Shown in pieces: positions 7,441 through 16,471 of a stretch of 64,000 nt of DNA. The stretch covers positions 1 to 64,000 of the forward strand of contig NZ_NQOG01000012.1 in NCBI RefSeq assembly GCF_002270485.1. The letters run 5' to 3'. The notes under the pieces are model-generated. The model was not told the origin of the DNA and searched no databases. It worked only from the letters and a program-made list of their open reading frames with translations. This DNA is from Anaerostipes hominis (ex Lee et al. 2021) (GTDB lineage Bacteria > Bacillota > Clostridia > Lachnospirales > Lachnospiraceae). Numbering within the stretch: the stretch's first letter is position 1; each line of letters begins with the position of its first letter. The position numbers and the translations under genes were made by a program.

Positions 7441-9372
7441 TTGTTGACAGAGAGACAGTTGCAATTAGTAAAATACCTTCAGGAATGTGACGGTTATACG
7501 ACGGCGGGAAAACTGGCAGAGGTGTTTCATGTCAGCAGCAGATCGATCCGCAACGATCTGGATGCGGTTCAATATTATTTGAAAGGACTGCCGGTGGAAA
7601 TCGAACGCACACCTAGGCTCGGTGTCCGTCTCATTGTCAAAAAGGGATTTGATATCACAAGCCTTTATTTCAGCAATGAGATCAAAGTCTATTCCAGGGA
7701 AGAGAGAGTGGTCATCATCACTGTGCTGCTGATGATCTCAGAGAAAGTGACCATCGAGCAGCTGGCCGAGAAGCTTCAGGTCAGCAAGAACACGGTTGTA
7801 CAGGATCTGAGGCCGGCAGAAGAGTTTTTGAAAAAGCACGAAGTGCGGCTCATCAAAAAGTCCTACTACGGGATGTCCCTGAAAGGTGACGAAGAACAGA
7901 TACGGAATACATTGTTTAATCTATACATAAAGACGGTCAGTGAGGGCTCCCTGAACATTCTTCCTATTCTGAAAGAGTATGGGGCAGCGGACCCGGATGA
8001 AGGGATGCGCATGATCCGGAGAGTGGAGGCAGCCATGGGCATCCGGTTTGCGGATGAATCCATCGGGGAACTGGAAAGCATGATTCTTGCGTCACTGTGC
8101 CGGATTCGGTGGGGGTTTCATGTCCGGGGAGGCAGCTTGGACGATGCGGACGGCATTTACAGAGAAGCGATCCTTTCCGGACTCCCCGGTTTTCAGGTGA
8201 CAAAAGGGGATCTGGACTATTTTGTCATGCTGTTCCAGAGTACGAAACGGATGGACGGGGAGAGTCTTGAAAATTGGGATGAGGACGGCAGGGTGAGGCA
8301 GGCCACAGAGCAGTTGATCCGGAAGTTTTGCAGTGATTTAAAGATCAGCAGTGAGATTGACCCTGAGATTCAAAGACAGATTATGATGCATTTAAAAGTG
8401 GCGGTGTTCCGGCTGAAAAATAAAATAAAGATCAAGAATCCTCTGCTGGAGGATATAAAGTATTCCCATTCCTTTATGTATGAGCTGACGGAACGGCTGC
8501 TCAAAGGGCAGGAAGAGATGCTGGGCGTGGTATTTCCCGACGCTGAGATCGCCTATACGACCATGTATTTTGAAGTGCTGTTCCAGGAAAACTTCAGCTT
8601 GAATCTGTCACCGGAGGTCGTGCTCGTCTGCGGGGGAGGCACGGCGACAGCAGTGCTGTTAAAACAGCGGATTTCAAAATATTTTCCGGAACTCCGGGTC
8701 AGAAAAATCTGCAGGGTCAGCGATGTGGAGGAGGAAACTGAAAGAAGCCGGCCGGACTTTATCATCAGCACAGTTCCGCTGAGTCTTAAAAATCAGCAGG
8801 TCATTCACGTAAATCCACTCTTAAATTCTCCTGATATTGACCGGGTGAAAAATATTATTTCCGTCCTCGCATACAACAGAAAGAACCAGTATCTGGTCCA
8901 CAGAATCCACCAGACGATGCAGAGGGGGATCGGGGACCTTTTAAAAGAAGAATACTGCCGGTTTGATGCAGAGACAGATGACTGGAAGGAGGCCATCGCC
9001 ATGGCCTGTAAGCCGCTGATCAAAAACGGCCTTGTGAAGCCGGAGTATGTGGAAGAGATGATCCACATTGTACAGAACCTGGGGAACTATATGGTATTTA
9101 TTCCGGAGATTGCTTTCGTCCACGGGAGGAAAGACAATGTCCGGGAAAACTGCATCAGCCTGATGAAGCTAAAACATCCCATTGATTTTGGGAGCAAGGC
9201 AAAGGTAGATGTGAAAGTCATCATTGTCCTCGGAAATATCACCGAGAACGAGAATCTGGCAGATTTGGTCCGGATTCTGGCATGGGAGAACAACATGGAA
9301 AGAATTAAGCATATCAGTTCTTATGAGGAACTTCTTTCTCTTAGATCTGAAGAGGGAGGCGGCAGCCTATGA
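7441..9372 (+). CDS. PTS-regulated transcriptional activator (HTH-PRD-EIIB-EIIA)
   Basis: This 643-residue MtlR/BglG-type regulator has an N-terminal helix-turn-helix (TTAGKLAEVFHVSSRSIRND) and a second HTH near residue 105. PRD-like segments follow (about 170-390), then an EIIB-like domain (VVLVCGGGTATAVLL, about 395) and a C-terminal EIIA-like domain with FVHGRKDNV. PRD2 keeps a histidine in MMHLKVA, but the position normally holding the second histidine is Tyr in TTMYFEVLF. Phosphorylation at these sites would report PTS flux and carbon status. TTG at 7441 follows AAGGAG by 8 bases; the TTG at 7444 is an alternative. It overlaps the EIIA gene by 4 bp and so heads the ascorbate-type PTS operon. 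Confidence 0.9.
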   Translation: MLTERQLQLVKYLQECDGYTTAGKLAEVFHVSSRSIRNDLDAVQYYLKGLPVEIERTPRLGVRLIVKKGFDITSLYFSNEIKVYSREERVVIITVLLMISEKVTIEQLAEKLQVSKNTVVQDLRPAEEFLKKHEVRLIKKSYYGMSLKGDEEQIRNTLFNLYIKTVSEGSLNILPILKEYGAADPDEGMRMIRRVEAAMGIRFADESIGELESMILASLCRIRWGFHVRGGSLDDADGIYREAILSGLPGFQVTKGDLDYFVMLFQSTKRMDGESLENWDEDGRVRQATEQLIRKFCSDLKISSEIDPEIQRQIMMHLKVAVFRLKNKIKIKNPLLEDIKYSHSFMYELTERLLKGQEEMLGVVFPDAEIAYTTMYFEVLFQENFSLNLSPEVVLVCGGGTATAVLLKQRISKYFPELRVRKICRVSDVEEETERSRPDFIISTVPLSLKNQQVIHVNPLLNSPDIDRVKNIISVLAYNRKNQYLVHRIHQTMQRGIGDLLKEEYCRFDAETDDWKEAIAMACKPLIKNGLVKPEYVEEMIHIVQNLGNYMVFIPEIAFVHGRKDNVRENCISLMKLKHPIDFGSKAKVDVKVIIVLGNITENENLADLVRILAWENNMERIKHISSYEELLSLRSEEGGGSL

Positions 9373-9785
9373 TTTGTGCCGAAATCTTGGAGGAAGTCAG
9401 TGAATATACACAGGCTATCAGAAAAAGCTGTGAGATACTCGAGCGGTATGGCATGGTGACCGGGGAATATTACCGGGGGATCATTGACAATATCGGAGAA
9501 TACGGTGGATATTTCTATCTGGGGGAAGGGGTGTGCATGCCCCACGCAAAACCGGAGACGGGTGTTTTGTCCACGGGACTGTGCATCATAAAACTAAACA
9601 CACCGGTGGATTTTGAAGGGAAGAAAGTCCGCATTTTTTTTACGCTGGCGGCCAGGGATGAGGCGGCCCATTTTGTACTGATGAAGCAGATCGCTGGCAT
9701 CTGTTCGGAAAAGCAGAGCCTGAAAAAGATGCTGGAATGCAGAAGCAGTGAGGAAATGCTTATGATGATGGAGAAAGAACAATGA
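9369..9785 (+). CDS. PTS EIIA, ascorbate/mannitol type
   Basis: This 138-residue cytoplasmic protein takes phosphate from HPr and passes it to EIIB. The phosphorylated histidine is His59 in GVCMPHAKPE. It belongs to the fructose/mannitol EIIA fold used by ascorbate-type (UlaC) systems. It overlaps the regulator upstream and the EIIB downstream by 4 bp each, so all are translated together. Confidence 0.88.
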   Translation: MICAEILEEVSEYTQAIRKSCEILERYGMVTGEYYRGIIDNIGEYGGYFYLGEGVCMPHAKPETGVLSTGLCIIKLNTPVDFEGKKVRIFFTLAARDEAAHFVLMKQIAGICSEKQSLKKMLECRSSEEMLMMMEKEQ

Positions 9786-10054
9786 AAAGGATCATGACAG
9801 TCTGCGGCACCGGCCTCGGGTCAAGCTTCCTGGTGGAAATGAATATACAGAAGATTCTGAGAGAGCTTGGGAAAGAGCAGGAGTTTGAGACATGCCATTC
9901 CTCAGTATATGAGATGAGTGCCATGGACGCAGACTATTTTATCGTGGCAAACGATTTAAAGGACAGTATTCCTCCTGTGGAACATTTGATCGTACTGGAA
10001 TCCCTGATTGACGAAGATGAATTGAGAGAGAAACTGACAACGTTCTTGTCTTAA
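9782..10054 (+). CDS. PTS EIIB, ascorbate type
   Basis: This 90-residue EIIB has the phosphorylated cysteine at position 8 in TVCGTGLGSSF, a loop typical of UlaB/SgaB and galactitol EIIB proteins. It passes phosphate to the sugar carried by the EIIC encoded 21 bp downstream. Length is normal for the family. Confidence 0.9.
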   Translation: MKRIMTVCGTGLGSSFLVEMNIQKILRELGKEQEFETCHSSVYEMSAMDADYFIVANDLKDSIPPVEHLIVLESLIDEDELREKLTTFLS

Positions 10055-10075
10055 AGATAAAAGAGGGATATATAT

Positions 10076-11485
10076 ATGTTAAAAATGCTGAGAGACCTGG
10101 TACTGGAACCGTCCATCGTGGTCGGAGGCATCGTCTTTTTAGGTCTGGTGCTGCAGAGAAAAAGTCTGGAGGCCACGGTAAAGGGAACTCTTAAATCGGT
10201 CATAGGGTTTATGGTTATCCGGATCGGGGGAAATATCATCACAGAAAGTGTGGAACCTTTTGGAAGGATGTTTCAGTACGGATTTCATGTATCCGGAGTG
10301 ATCCTGAGTGTGGAAGGAGCCGCGGGAATTGCCGTGGGCAAGTTCGGAATGGAGATTTCCGTTGTCATGCTGCTTGGGATGACAGTCAACCTGATTCTGG
10401 CCAGGATCACCAGATTCCGCTATGTGTTCGTGACCGGGCATCAGACGTTATTCATGGCAGGCATGATCGTCGTATGTATGAAAGGCGCGGGGATCAGCGG
10501 ATGGATTTTTTATGCCATCGGAGCCCTGGCTCTTGGGATTCTGATGGTATTTTCGCCTGCCATCCTGCAGAAATATACGAGGCAGATCTGTAAAAACGAC
10601 TCGGTGGCTTTGGGACATTTCGGAGGAAGCGCTTATTTTCTGTCTGCGTGGCTGGGAGGAATATACGGAGAAAATTCAAAGTCCACAGAAGAGATGCACA
10701 TTCCGAAAAAACTGGCGTTTCTGCGGGATTCTTCGGTTACCGTATCCATTACGATGATTGCCATGTATGTGGTGGCGGCTCTGGCCTGCGGCAGTGAATT
10801 TGTAGAACAGAATCTGTCAGAAGGAAAAGATTATCTGGTCTATGCCATCGTCCAGGGGCTGACCTTTGCCGTGGGATTTACTGTGGTCATCACCGGTGTG
10901 CGCTGGTTTATTAATGAGATCGTGCCCGCGGTGAAGGGGATTGCGGATAACTGGATTCCCAATGCCAAACCGGCAGTGGACAGCCCCGTCGTCTTTCCGT
11001 ATGCACCCAATGCCCTGATTGTGGGATTCATCTCGTCTTTTTTGGGAGGGCTTATTTCCCTCGGTATTATGATCGCATGTAATCTCACCGTGATCCTTCC
11101 GGGGGTCGTTCCGCATTTTTTCTGCGGCGCCACGGCAGGAGTCTATGGAAATTCCACGGGAGGAAGAAGGGGAGCCATTCTGGGCGGTTTCCTAAACGGA
11201 GTGCTGATTTCTTTTCTGCCGGTGATTTTTCTGCCGCATTTGGGGGAACTGGTAAACGCCTCTGTCACATTTCCGGATGCGGATATGGGCTTTGCGGGAG
11301 TGTTTCTGGGAGACTGGCTGAATCGGATCGGAAGCTACGGGACTCTGACGATCCTGATCGGCATTGTAATCATCATGATCCTGATCCCCGAAATGATGGA
11401 TGACATGGAAGAAAACCAGGACGAATGGTTTACATTTGACACCGATGAGATCTTAAAAGAATCAAAAATGACGAATAAGAAATAA
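10076..11485 (+). CDS. PTS EIIC, ascorbate type (UlaA-like)
   Basis: This 469-residue membrane permease has about 10-11 hydrophobic segments and matches UlaA/SgaT in length and pattern (GHQTLFMAGM, GHFGGSAYFL, PHFFCGATAGVYGNSTGG). It carries the substrate across the membrane while EIIB phosphorylates it. The true substrate is unknown; ascorbate-type EIIC proteins also carry other sugars or sugar acids. No ulaD, ulaE, ulaF or ulaG lies nearby, so ascorbate is unlikely. A hairpin follows at 11489-11529. Confidence 0.9.
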   Translation: MLKMLRDLVLEPSIVVGGIVFLGLVLQRKSLEATVKGTLKSVIGFMVIRIGGNIITESVEPFGRMFQYGFHVSGVILSVEGAAGIAVGKFGMEISVVMLLGMTVNLILARITRFRYVFVTGHQTLFMAGMIVVCMKGAGISGWIFYAIGALALGILMVFSPAILQKYTRQICKNDSVALGHFGGSAYFLSAWLGGIYGENSKSTEEMHIPKKLAFLRDSSVTVSITMIAMYVVAALACGSEFVEQNLSEGKDYLVYAIVQGLTFAVGFTVVITGVRWFINEIVPAVKGIADNWIPNAKPAVDSPVVFPYAPNALIVGFISSFLGGLISLGIMIACNLTVILPGVVPHFFCGATAGVYGNSTGGRRGAILGGFLNGVLISFLPVIFLPHLGELVNASVTFPDADMGFAGVFLGDWLNRIGSYGTLTILIGIVIIMILIPEMMDDMEENQDEWFTFDTDEILKESKMTNKK

Positions 11486-11488
11486 CAG

Positions 11489-11529
11489 GGAAAAGCGGGG
11501 ATCTGCGTTGGGCAGGTTCCCGCTTTTCC
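11489..11529 (+). terminator. Hairpin after EIIC, probable attenuating terminator
   Basis: GGAAAAGCGGG (11489-11499) pairs with CCCGCTTTTCC (11519-11529). No long T-run follows, so termination may be partial and let the downstream mannose-type PTS genes be transcribed too. Confidence 0.55.
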
Positions 11530-11616
11530 GCATTTCAGGAAATTAATTGGTATGGCGGCAGTTTTCTTATGCCGGTAGACTATACTTATCAGATAACAGA
11601 AAAGGAGGAAAGTATT

Positions 11617-13227
11617 ATGTTAATTTCAGCAATCTTAGTCGCGCTGATCGCCATTGGAAGCCAGTGGTGGTTCAGCCACACAATCACCCGTACATGGCTG
11701 TATCCAATCTGGGCGGGATTCCTTGTAGCGGTAGCTATGGGAGAACCGGTCCTCGGAATGAAGGCCGCAGCCTATATCCAGCTCACATACCTTGGATGGA
11801 TCACAGCCGGAGGTACCATGCCGGGCAACCTGATGGTAGCGGGAGTGTTCGGAACGGCGCTGACCATCATTTCCGGGGCATCACCGAATCTGGCACCAAC
11901 CTTTGCGGTGCCGTTCAGCCTGCTGGGAATTCTGATCAACCAGGCCTACATGACCATCAACAGTTTTTGGGTACATAAGGCAGATCAGTACTTGGAGAAA
12001 GGAAATATCCGCGGATTAAGGCTTATGAACTACCTGCCGTCCGGAATCACTGCCACAGTTCTCTACGGAATTCCGGCATTTGCCCTCGTGTATTTCGGAG
12101 GAGATTTTGCAACCAACGCCTTAAAGGCAATACCGGAGCCGATGATCGCAGCGTTAAATGTGGTTGGGGCACTGATGCCGGCACTTGGAATCGCAATGCT
12201 GTTAAGCTTTCTCGGCAAAAAGAAAATCGTGGCATTCTTTTTTATCGGTTACTTCCTGACCATCTACGCAAAAGTTGATACCATGGCGGTGACTGTATTT
12301 GCGGCGGCTGTAGCAGTCCTGATCTATCTCTTTACGGGAAAATCAGAACAGGCCGCAGAGGCGGAACAAATCGAAACAGTCTCCCCGGAGGAGACCGATG
12401 TGCAGACCGGCGGCAAAAAACTTTTAAAAAAAGATCTGGTCAAACATTTTCTTCTCGGATATTCCAGCGAGACCTGTTATAACTACGAGCGTCTCCAGGC
12501 ACTGGGTACGACCAATGCCATGGTGCCGATTGTAAGAAGGCTCTATGAGACAAAAGAACAACAGGCAAAAGCGTTAAAGAAGTATATGGTATTTTTCAAC
12601 ACGGAACCTTCATGGATTGGAACCGTTATTCACGGAGTTACAGCATCCATGGAAGAACAGTCTGCCAACGGAGCAGACATTGACGCAGAAGACATCAATG
12701 CGGTTCGTACAGGATTAATGGGACCGATGGCGGGAATCGGGGACACAGTTTCCCAGGGTATCGCTTATCCGATCTTAGCCGGAATCGCCTGCAGCCTGGC
12801 GCTGGCCGGAAATGTAGCCGGACCGATCCTGTTTGAGGTTGCGTACAAAGTTCTGATGATCGGTATGGGATATGCCATGTATATGATGGGATATAAGCAG
12901 GGAAAAAGTGCCATCGTAAAAATCTTAAGTGCAGGAACTTTAAACAGAATCACTGAAGCATTCAGTATCGTCGGACTGATGGTTGTCGGAAATATGGCGG
13001 CTACCAGAGTTAATATCAAGACTCCGATCGCATTTAAAGTCGGGGAAGTAGGAATCAATCTTCAAAATATCTTAAATTCTCTGCTGCCTGGAATGCTGCC
13101 TCTGATCGCGACGCTGCTTGTGTGGAAGCTCCTGAGCAAGAAGGTGAAGCCGACCTATATCATCGTTATCATCTTTGTAGTAGGCGTTATCACTTCACTG
13201 ATCGGCCTGCTGGCCGTGGCATCATAG
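11617..13227 (+). CDS. PTS mannose-type EIIC-EIID fusion
   Basis: The start at ATG 11617 has AAAGGAGG 7 bases upstream; an in-frame upstream extension to 11569 lacks a ribosome site. The 536-residue protein joins an N-terminal EIIC (about 1-235, LISAILVALIAIGSQWWF) to a C-terminal EIID (from about 275, LGYSSETCYNYERLQALGTT through GLMGPMAGIGDTVSQG). The link is an acidic, Gln-rich stretch. In most bacteria these are two proteins. They form the membrane channel of the mannose-family PTS. It starts an operon with EIIA, dehydrogenase, epimerase, isomerase, EIIB and a second dehydrogenase. Confidence 0.92.
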   Translation: MLISAILVALIAIGSQWWFSHTITRTWLYPIWAGFLVAVAMGEPVLGMKAAAYIQLTYLGWITAGGTMPGNLMVAGVFGTALTIISGASPNLAPTFAVPFSLLGILINQAYMTINSFWVHKADQYLEKGNIRGLRLMNYLPSGITATVLYGIPAFALVYFGGDFATNALKAIPEPMIAALNVVGALMPALGIAMLLSFLGKKKIVAFFFIGYFLTIYAKVDTMAVTVFAAAVAVLIYLFTGKSEQAAEAEQIETVSPEETDVQTGGKKLLKKDLVKHFLLGYSSETCYNYERLQALGTTNAMVPIVRRLYETKEQQAKALKKYMVFFNTEPSWIGTVIHGVTASMEEQSANGADIDAEDINAVRTGLMGPMAGIGDTVSQGIAYPILAGIACSLALAGNVAGPILFEVAYKVLMIGMGYAMYMMGYKQGKSAIVKILSAGTLNRITEAFSIVGLMVVGNMAATRVNIKTPIAFKVGEVGINLQNILNSLLPGMLPLIATLLVWKLLSKKVKPTYIIVIIFVVGVITSLIGLLAVAS

Positions 13228-13245
13228 CAGACGGAGGAATGAGAC

Positions 13246-13653
13246 ATGGTTGGAGTTTTATTAATCAGTCACGGACTGCTCTGCCGGGGACTTGCTGACA
13301 GTGTCTCCATGGTAGCAGGAAACATAGAACAGTCAGAATGTATTTCCCTGAAGCCGGGCCAGGACCCCGGAGAGTTTAAGGAAAAGGTGAGGCAGGCAGT
13401 GGAAGAGCTGGACACCGGCATGGGAGTCCTTGTGTTGACGGATCTTTTAGGAGGGACACCGTTTAACAGCATTGCCATGCTGTGCCAGGAATATCCGGCA
13501 GCGGTCATCACCGGAGCCAATATGGCTATGGGGATCGCCGCGGCGCTTCAGAGGGAGGAGGACACGACACTCTCAGAACTTGCGAAGATCTGTGAACAGG
13601 CGGGACATGATGGCATAAAGAGGCTCGACATTCAGGAGAAAGGAACGGCGTGA
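13246..13653 (+). CDS. PTS mannose-type EIIA
   Basis: This 135-residue protein has the phosphorylated His9 in VLLISHGLLC and the DLLGGTPFN motif of ManX-type EIIA domains. It is a separate polypeptide, not fused to EIIB. It lies 18 bp after the EIIC-D gene and overlaps the next gene as GTGA. Confidence 0.92.
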   Translation: MVGVLLISHGLLCRGLADSVSMVAGNIEQSECISLKPGQDPGEFKEKVRQAVEELDTGMGVLVLTDLLGGTPFNSIAMLCQEYPAAVITGANMAMGIAAALQREEDTTLSELAKICEQAGHDGIKRLDIQEKGTA

Positions 13654-14705
13654 AGATGAAAGCAGTGAGACTAAATAAAATCGGAGATTTCCGGATGGAA
13701 GAAATGCCCCTTCCGGAGATAAAGGGAGAAGAACTCCTCGTGAAGGTGGAGGCCTGCGGGATTTGCGGCTCCGATCTTCCCAGGGTGTTTGAGCTGGGAG
13801 CACATGTTCACCCTATTACCATAGGACATGAGTTCGCGGGGACGATCGTAAAAGCAGCAAGGGAAGAAGACCAGGAACTGGTAGGGAAGACGGCGGCCGT
13901 CTTCCCGCTCATCCCATGCGGAGAGTGTGAATTTTGTAAAACTGGGCACTATGCTCAGTGTGCGAATTATAACTACCTGGGGTCCAGGTGTGACGGCGGA
14001 TTTGCGGAGTACTGCGTCATCCCGTCCCGCTGGAATCTGGTATTTTCAGAAAACCCCGAAGTTACAAAGGAAGAACTGAGTCTGGTGGAACCGGCCACAG
14101 TGGCACAGCATGCGGTGAGAAGATCAGGGATCAAAGCCGGACAGACCATTGCTGTCTTCGGGGCAGGTCCCATCGGTATCATGGCGGCCCGATGGGCAGA
14201 ACTTTTCGGTGCCGGGAAAGTGGTCTTGTTTGATATAAATGAAGAAAAAATTGAATTTGCCAGAGAGCGGGGACTGACCATCTTAAATTCTATGGAAGAA
14301 GATCCGGGAGACGGACTCGCAAGAGTGCTGGGAACGGATCATGTGGATGCAGTCATCGAGGGAACCGGGACTTCTGCAGCCCTTAACCAGTCAGTGGAGA
14401 TCGTAAGAACTTTCGGACGGATCGCCATGCTCGGAAATCCCCACAGAGATACTTCTTTAAAGCTTAAGAATCACAGCAGCATCCTGAGAAAAGAAGTCGA
14501 TATCGCAGGCGTGTGGAATTCCTATTACGCACAGATGCCTCTCAATGAATGGCAGTATACGGCAGAGATGATCGACGCGGGCAGACTCAAGGTGAATGAC
14601 CTGATCACCCATACGTCCGATCTGGAACATTTGAGTGAGCTGTTTGAGCAGATTTATCATAAAGAAATCACGATCTGCAAGGCAATTTACAGCTCTAAGG
14701 CCTGA
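13650..14705 (+). CDS. Zinc-dependent hexitol-phosphate dehydrogenase, GatD-like (copy 1)
   Basis: This 351-residue medium-chain dehydrogenase resembles galactitol-1-phosphate 5-dehydrogenase. The catalytic zinc ligands are Cys in ACGICGSD and His-Glu in GHEF. The structural zinc cysteines are in CGECEFCKTGHYAQC, and the NAD fold has GAGPIGIM. It likely oxidises a phosphorylated polyol brought in by the PTS. The GTG at 13650 overlaps the EIIA stop; an ATG at 13656 is an alternative. Copy 2 lies at the end of the operon, so two different carbon positions or substrates may be oxidised. Confidence 0.85.
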   Translation: MKMKAVRLNKIGDFRMEEMPLPEIKGEELLVKVEACGICGSDLPRVFELGAHVHPITIGHEFAGTIVKAAREEDQELVGKTAAVFPLIPCGECEFCKTGHYAQCANYNYLGSRCDGGFAEYCVIPSRWNLVFSENPEVTKEELSLVEPATVAQHAVRRSGIKAGQTIAVFGAGPIGIMAARWAELFGAGKVVLFDINEEKIEFARERGLTILNSMEEDPGDGLARVLGTDHVDAVIEGTGTSAALNQSVEIVRTFGRIAMLGNPHRDTSLKLKNHSSILRKEVDIAGVWNSYYAQMPLNEWQYTAEMIDAGRLKVNDLITHTSDLEHLSELFEQIYHKEITICKAIYSSKA

Positions 14706-14723
14706 GAGAAAGGGGACAATTTT

Positions 14724-15398
14724 ATGAAAGAGAAGTTTTCTGTCTCCCTGATGTGTATGGATTTTCTGAATGTCGGGGAACAGCTTAACATATTAAATGA
14801 CTGGGTGGGAATGTACCACGTGGACATCATGGACGGTCATTACTGCAAAAATATCACCCTGTCACCGGATCTGGTGAAGAGTTTTAAGAAGGTCTCCAAA
14901 GTTCCGCTGGACGTACATCTGATGACGACCAATCCGGAGGACTGGATTGACCCGGTGGCAGAGGCAGGTGCGGATATCATATCTCTGCACGCTGAGACGA
15001 TCAACGGGCAGGCATTCCGGCTGTACAACAGGATTGAGGAACTGGGATTAAAAGCAGGGCTTGTTTTAAACCCGGCAACTCCTCTTTCTGAGGCGGCTCA
15101 TTACCTGAACCGGATTGACCTGCTGACCATCATGACCGTGGATGTTGGCTTCGCCGGGCAGCCGTTTATCGAAGAAATGCTCGTCAAGATCCAGGAGGCA
15201 AAGCGGATAAGGGAAGAAAAGGGATACCACTATCAGATACAGATCGACGGGTCCTGCAAGTCTTCTACGTTTAAAAAACTCACCGAGGCAGGTGCGGACA
15301 TTTTGATTCTCGGAAGCTCCGGGCTGTTCGGACTGGACAAAGACCTGAAAACAGCCTGTGTGAAAATGACGGAAAGTTATAAAGCAGCTCTGGAGTGA
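14724..15398 (+). CDS. alsE: D-allulose-6-phosphate 3-epimerase (AlsE-like)
   Basis: This 224-residue TIM-barrel enzyme of the ribulose-phosphate epimerase family is closer to AlsE than to Rpe. VSLMCMDFLN, HVDIMDGHYCKNITLSP, DVHLMTTNPEDW, LNPATPLS and DGSCKSSTF align with E. coli AlsE from memory. AlsE converts D-allulose 6-phosphate to fructose 6-phosphate. Its presence suggests that a ketose phosphate with inverted C3 arises in this pathway. It lies 18 bp after dehydrogenase 1. Confidence 0.82.
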   Translation: MKEKFSVSLMCMDFLNVGEQLNILNDWVGMYHVDIMDGHYCKNITLSPDLVKSFKKVSKVPLDVHLMTTNPEDWIDPVAEAGADIISLHAETINGQAFRLYNRIEELGLKAGLVLNPATPLSEAAHYLNRIDLLTIMTVDVGFAGQPFIEEMLVKIQEAKRIREEKGYHYQIQIDGSCKSSTFKKLTEAGADILILGSSGLFGLDKDLKTACVKMTESYKAALE

Positions 15399-15411
15399 CA
15401 GGGAGGATAAA

Positions 15412-15972
15412 GTGGAATATAAAGATTTTAAAGAATTGATTCTGGGAGAACTTGACCAGTCACTGGCAGCGGTAGACGGACAGGAGGTCCGGGCACTGAC
15501 GGAGATGATACTTCATGCGGAAAAGATATTTGTCACAGGTGTCGGAAGAGTCTTCATGATGATGGAAGCTTTTGCCAAGAGGCTGAATCATCTGGGTATC
15601 GATGCATTTTGTGTGGGAGATGTGAATGAGCCCGCGATCACCGAGAAAGACGTGTTAATCGCCGGTTCCGGCTCAGGAGAGAGTCTGATTCCTCTGGGAC
15701 TTGTGAAAAAGGCAAAACAGTTCGGCGCGTCGGTGATCCATATCGGTTCCAATGCAAAAAGCTCCATGGCTCCCTATGAGGATCTGTTCGTGAGGATTCC
15801 GTGCAGGACAAAGCTTGATCTGCCGGACGAGATCGAGTCCGCACAGATCATGAGCAGCCTGTTTGAGCAGAGTCTTCTTTTGCTCTTGGATGCGGCGGCG
15901 CTGATGATCATGCAGGAAGAGCAAATTGACGACGTGGATTCTCTGTGGGAGAAGCACGCAAATCTGGAATAG
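15412..15972 (+). CDS. 6-phospho-3-hexuloisomerase-like SIS protein
   Basis: This 186-residue single-SIS-domain protein has the size and pattern of HxlB (IFVTGVGRVFMMMEAFAKRL, split at the sugar-binding turn, then AGSGSGES). HxlB interconverts D-arabino-3-hexulose 6-phosphate and fructose 6-phosphate. No hxlA partner lies here, so formaldehyde fixation is unlikely. Instead it may isomerise a 3-ketose phosphate made by one of the dehydrogenases. GTG start at 15412, with AGGGAGG 6 bases upstream. Confidence 0.75.
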   Translation: MEYKDFKELILGELDQSLAAVDGQEVRALTEMILHAEKIFVTGVGRVFMMMEAFAKRLNHLGIDAFCVGDVNEPAITEKDVLIAGSGSGESLIPLGLVKKAKQFGASVIHIGSNAKSSMAPYEDLFVRIPCRTKLDLPDEIESAQIMSSLFEQSLLLLLDAAALMIMQEEQIDDVDSLWEKHANLE

Positions 15973-15984
15973 GAGGATACAAAG

Positions 15985-16455
15985 ATGGAACAATTATTGC
16001 TTGCAAGGGTAGATGACCGGCTGATCCACGGACAGGTGATGACCGCGTGGATGAAGCTTCTGCCTGCAAAAGAAATATTGATTGCAGATGATAAAGTGGC
16101 AAAAGACCCATTTATGACACAGGTGCTGACTATGGCGGCTCCGGCCGGGGTAAAGGTGAAAGTTTACTCCGTAGAAGAGGCGGCAAAAGCGCTGAAAGAC
16201 GGCCTGAAAGTCCCGTCCATTATGCTGGCAAAAACACCGCTTACCTATGAAAAAATTGTAGACCTGGGAGCTCACATCCCTGCAATTAACATCGGAGGCA
16301 TGGGGATCAGCGGCGAACGAAAGACTTTGTATAAAAATATCGCAGCCGACCCTCAGGAACGGGATGCGATCAGAAAGTTTCTGGATCAGGGAATCCAGGT
16401 GAAGATTCAGGTGATTCCTGCCGACAAGGTTGTGGATGTTGCCGGTCTCTTATAG
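15985..16455 (+). CDS. PTS mannose-type EIIB
   Basis: This 156-residue protein has the phosphorylated His15 in RVDDRLIHGQV, as in sorbose/mannose EIIB proteins. It takes phosphate from the EIIA at 13246 and passes it to sugar in the EIIC-D channel. It is separated from its EIIA by three enzyme genes, an uncommon order. Confidence 0.92.
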   Translation: MEQLLLARVDDRLIHGQVMTAWMKLLPAKEILIADDKVAKDPFMTQVLTMAAPAGVKVKVYSVEEAAKALKDGLKVPSIMLAKTPLTYEKIVDLGAHIPAINIGGMGISGERKTLYKNIAADPQERDAIRKFLDQGIQVKIQVIPADKVVDVAGLL

Positions 16456-16471
16456 AATGGGGGATACAGGG

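Noticed and set aside
9369-11485. Classical L-ascorbate utilisation operon
   Set aside because: The transporter is of ascorbate type, but none of the ula metabolic genes are present.
15412-15972. Formaldehyde-fixing ribulose monophosphate pathway from the HxlB-like gene
   Set aside because: There is no hxlA (hexulose-phosphate synthase); the TIM-barrel neighbour matches AlsE, so a sugar pathway is more likely.
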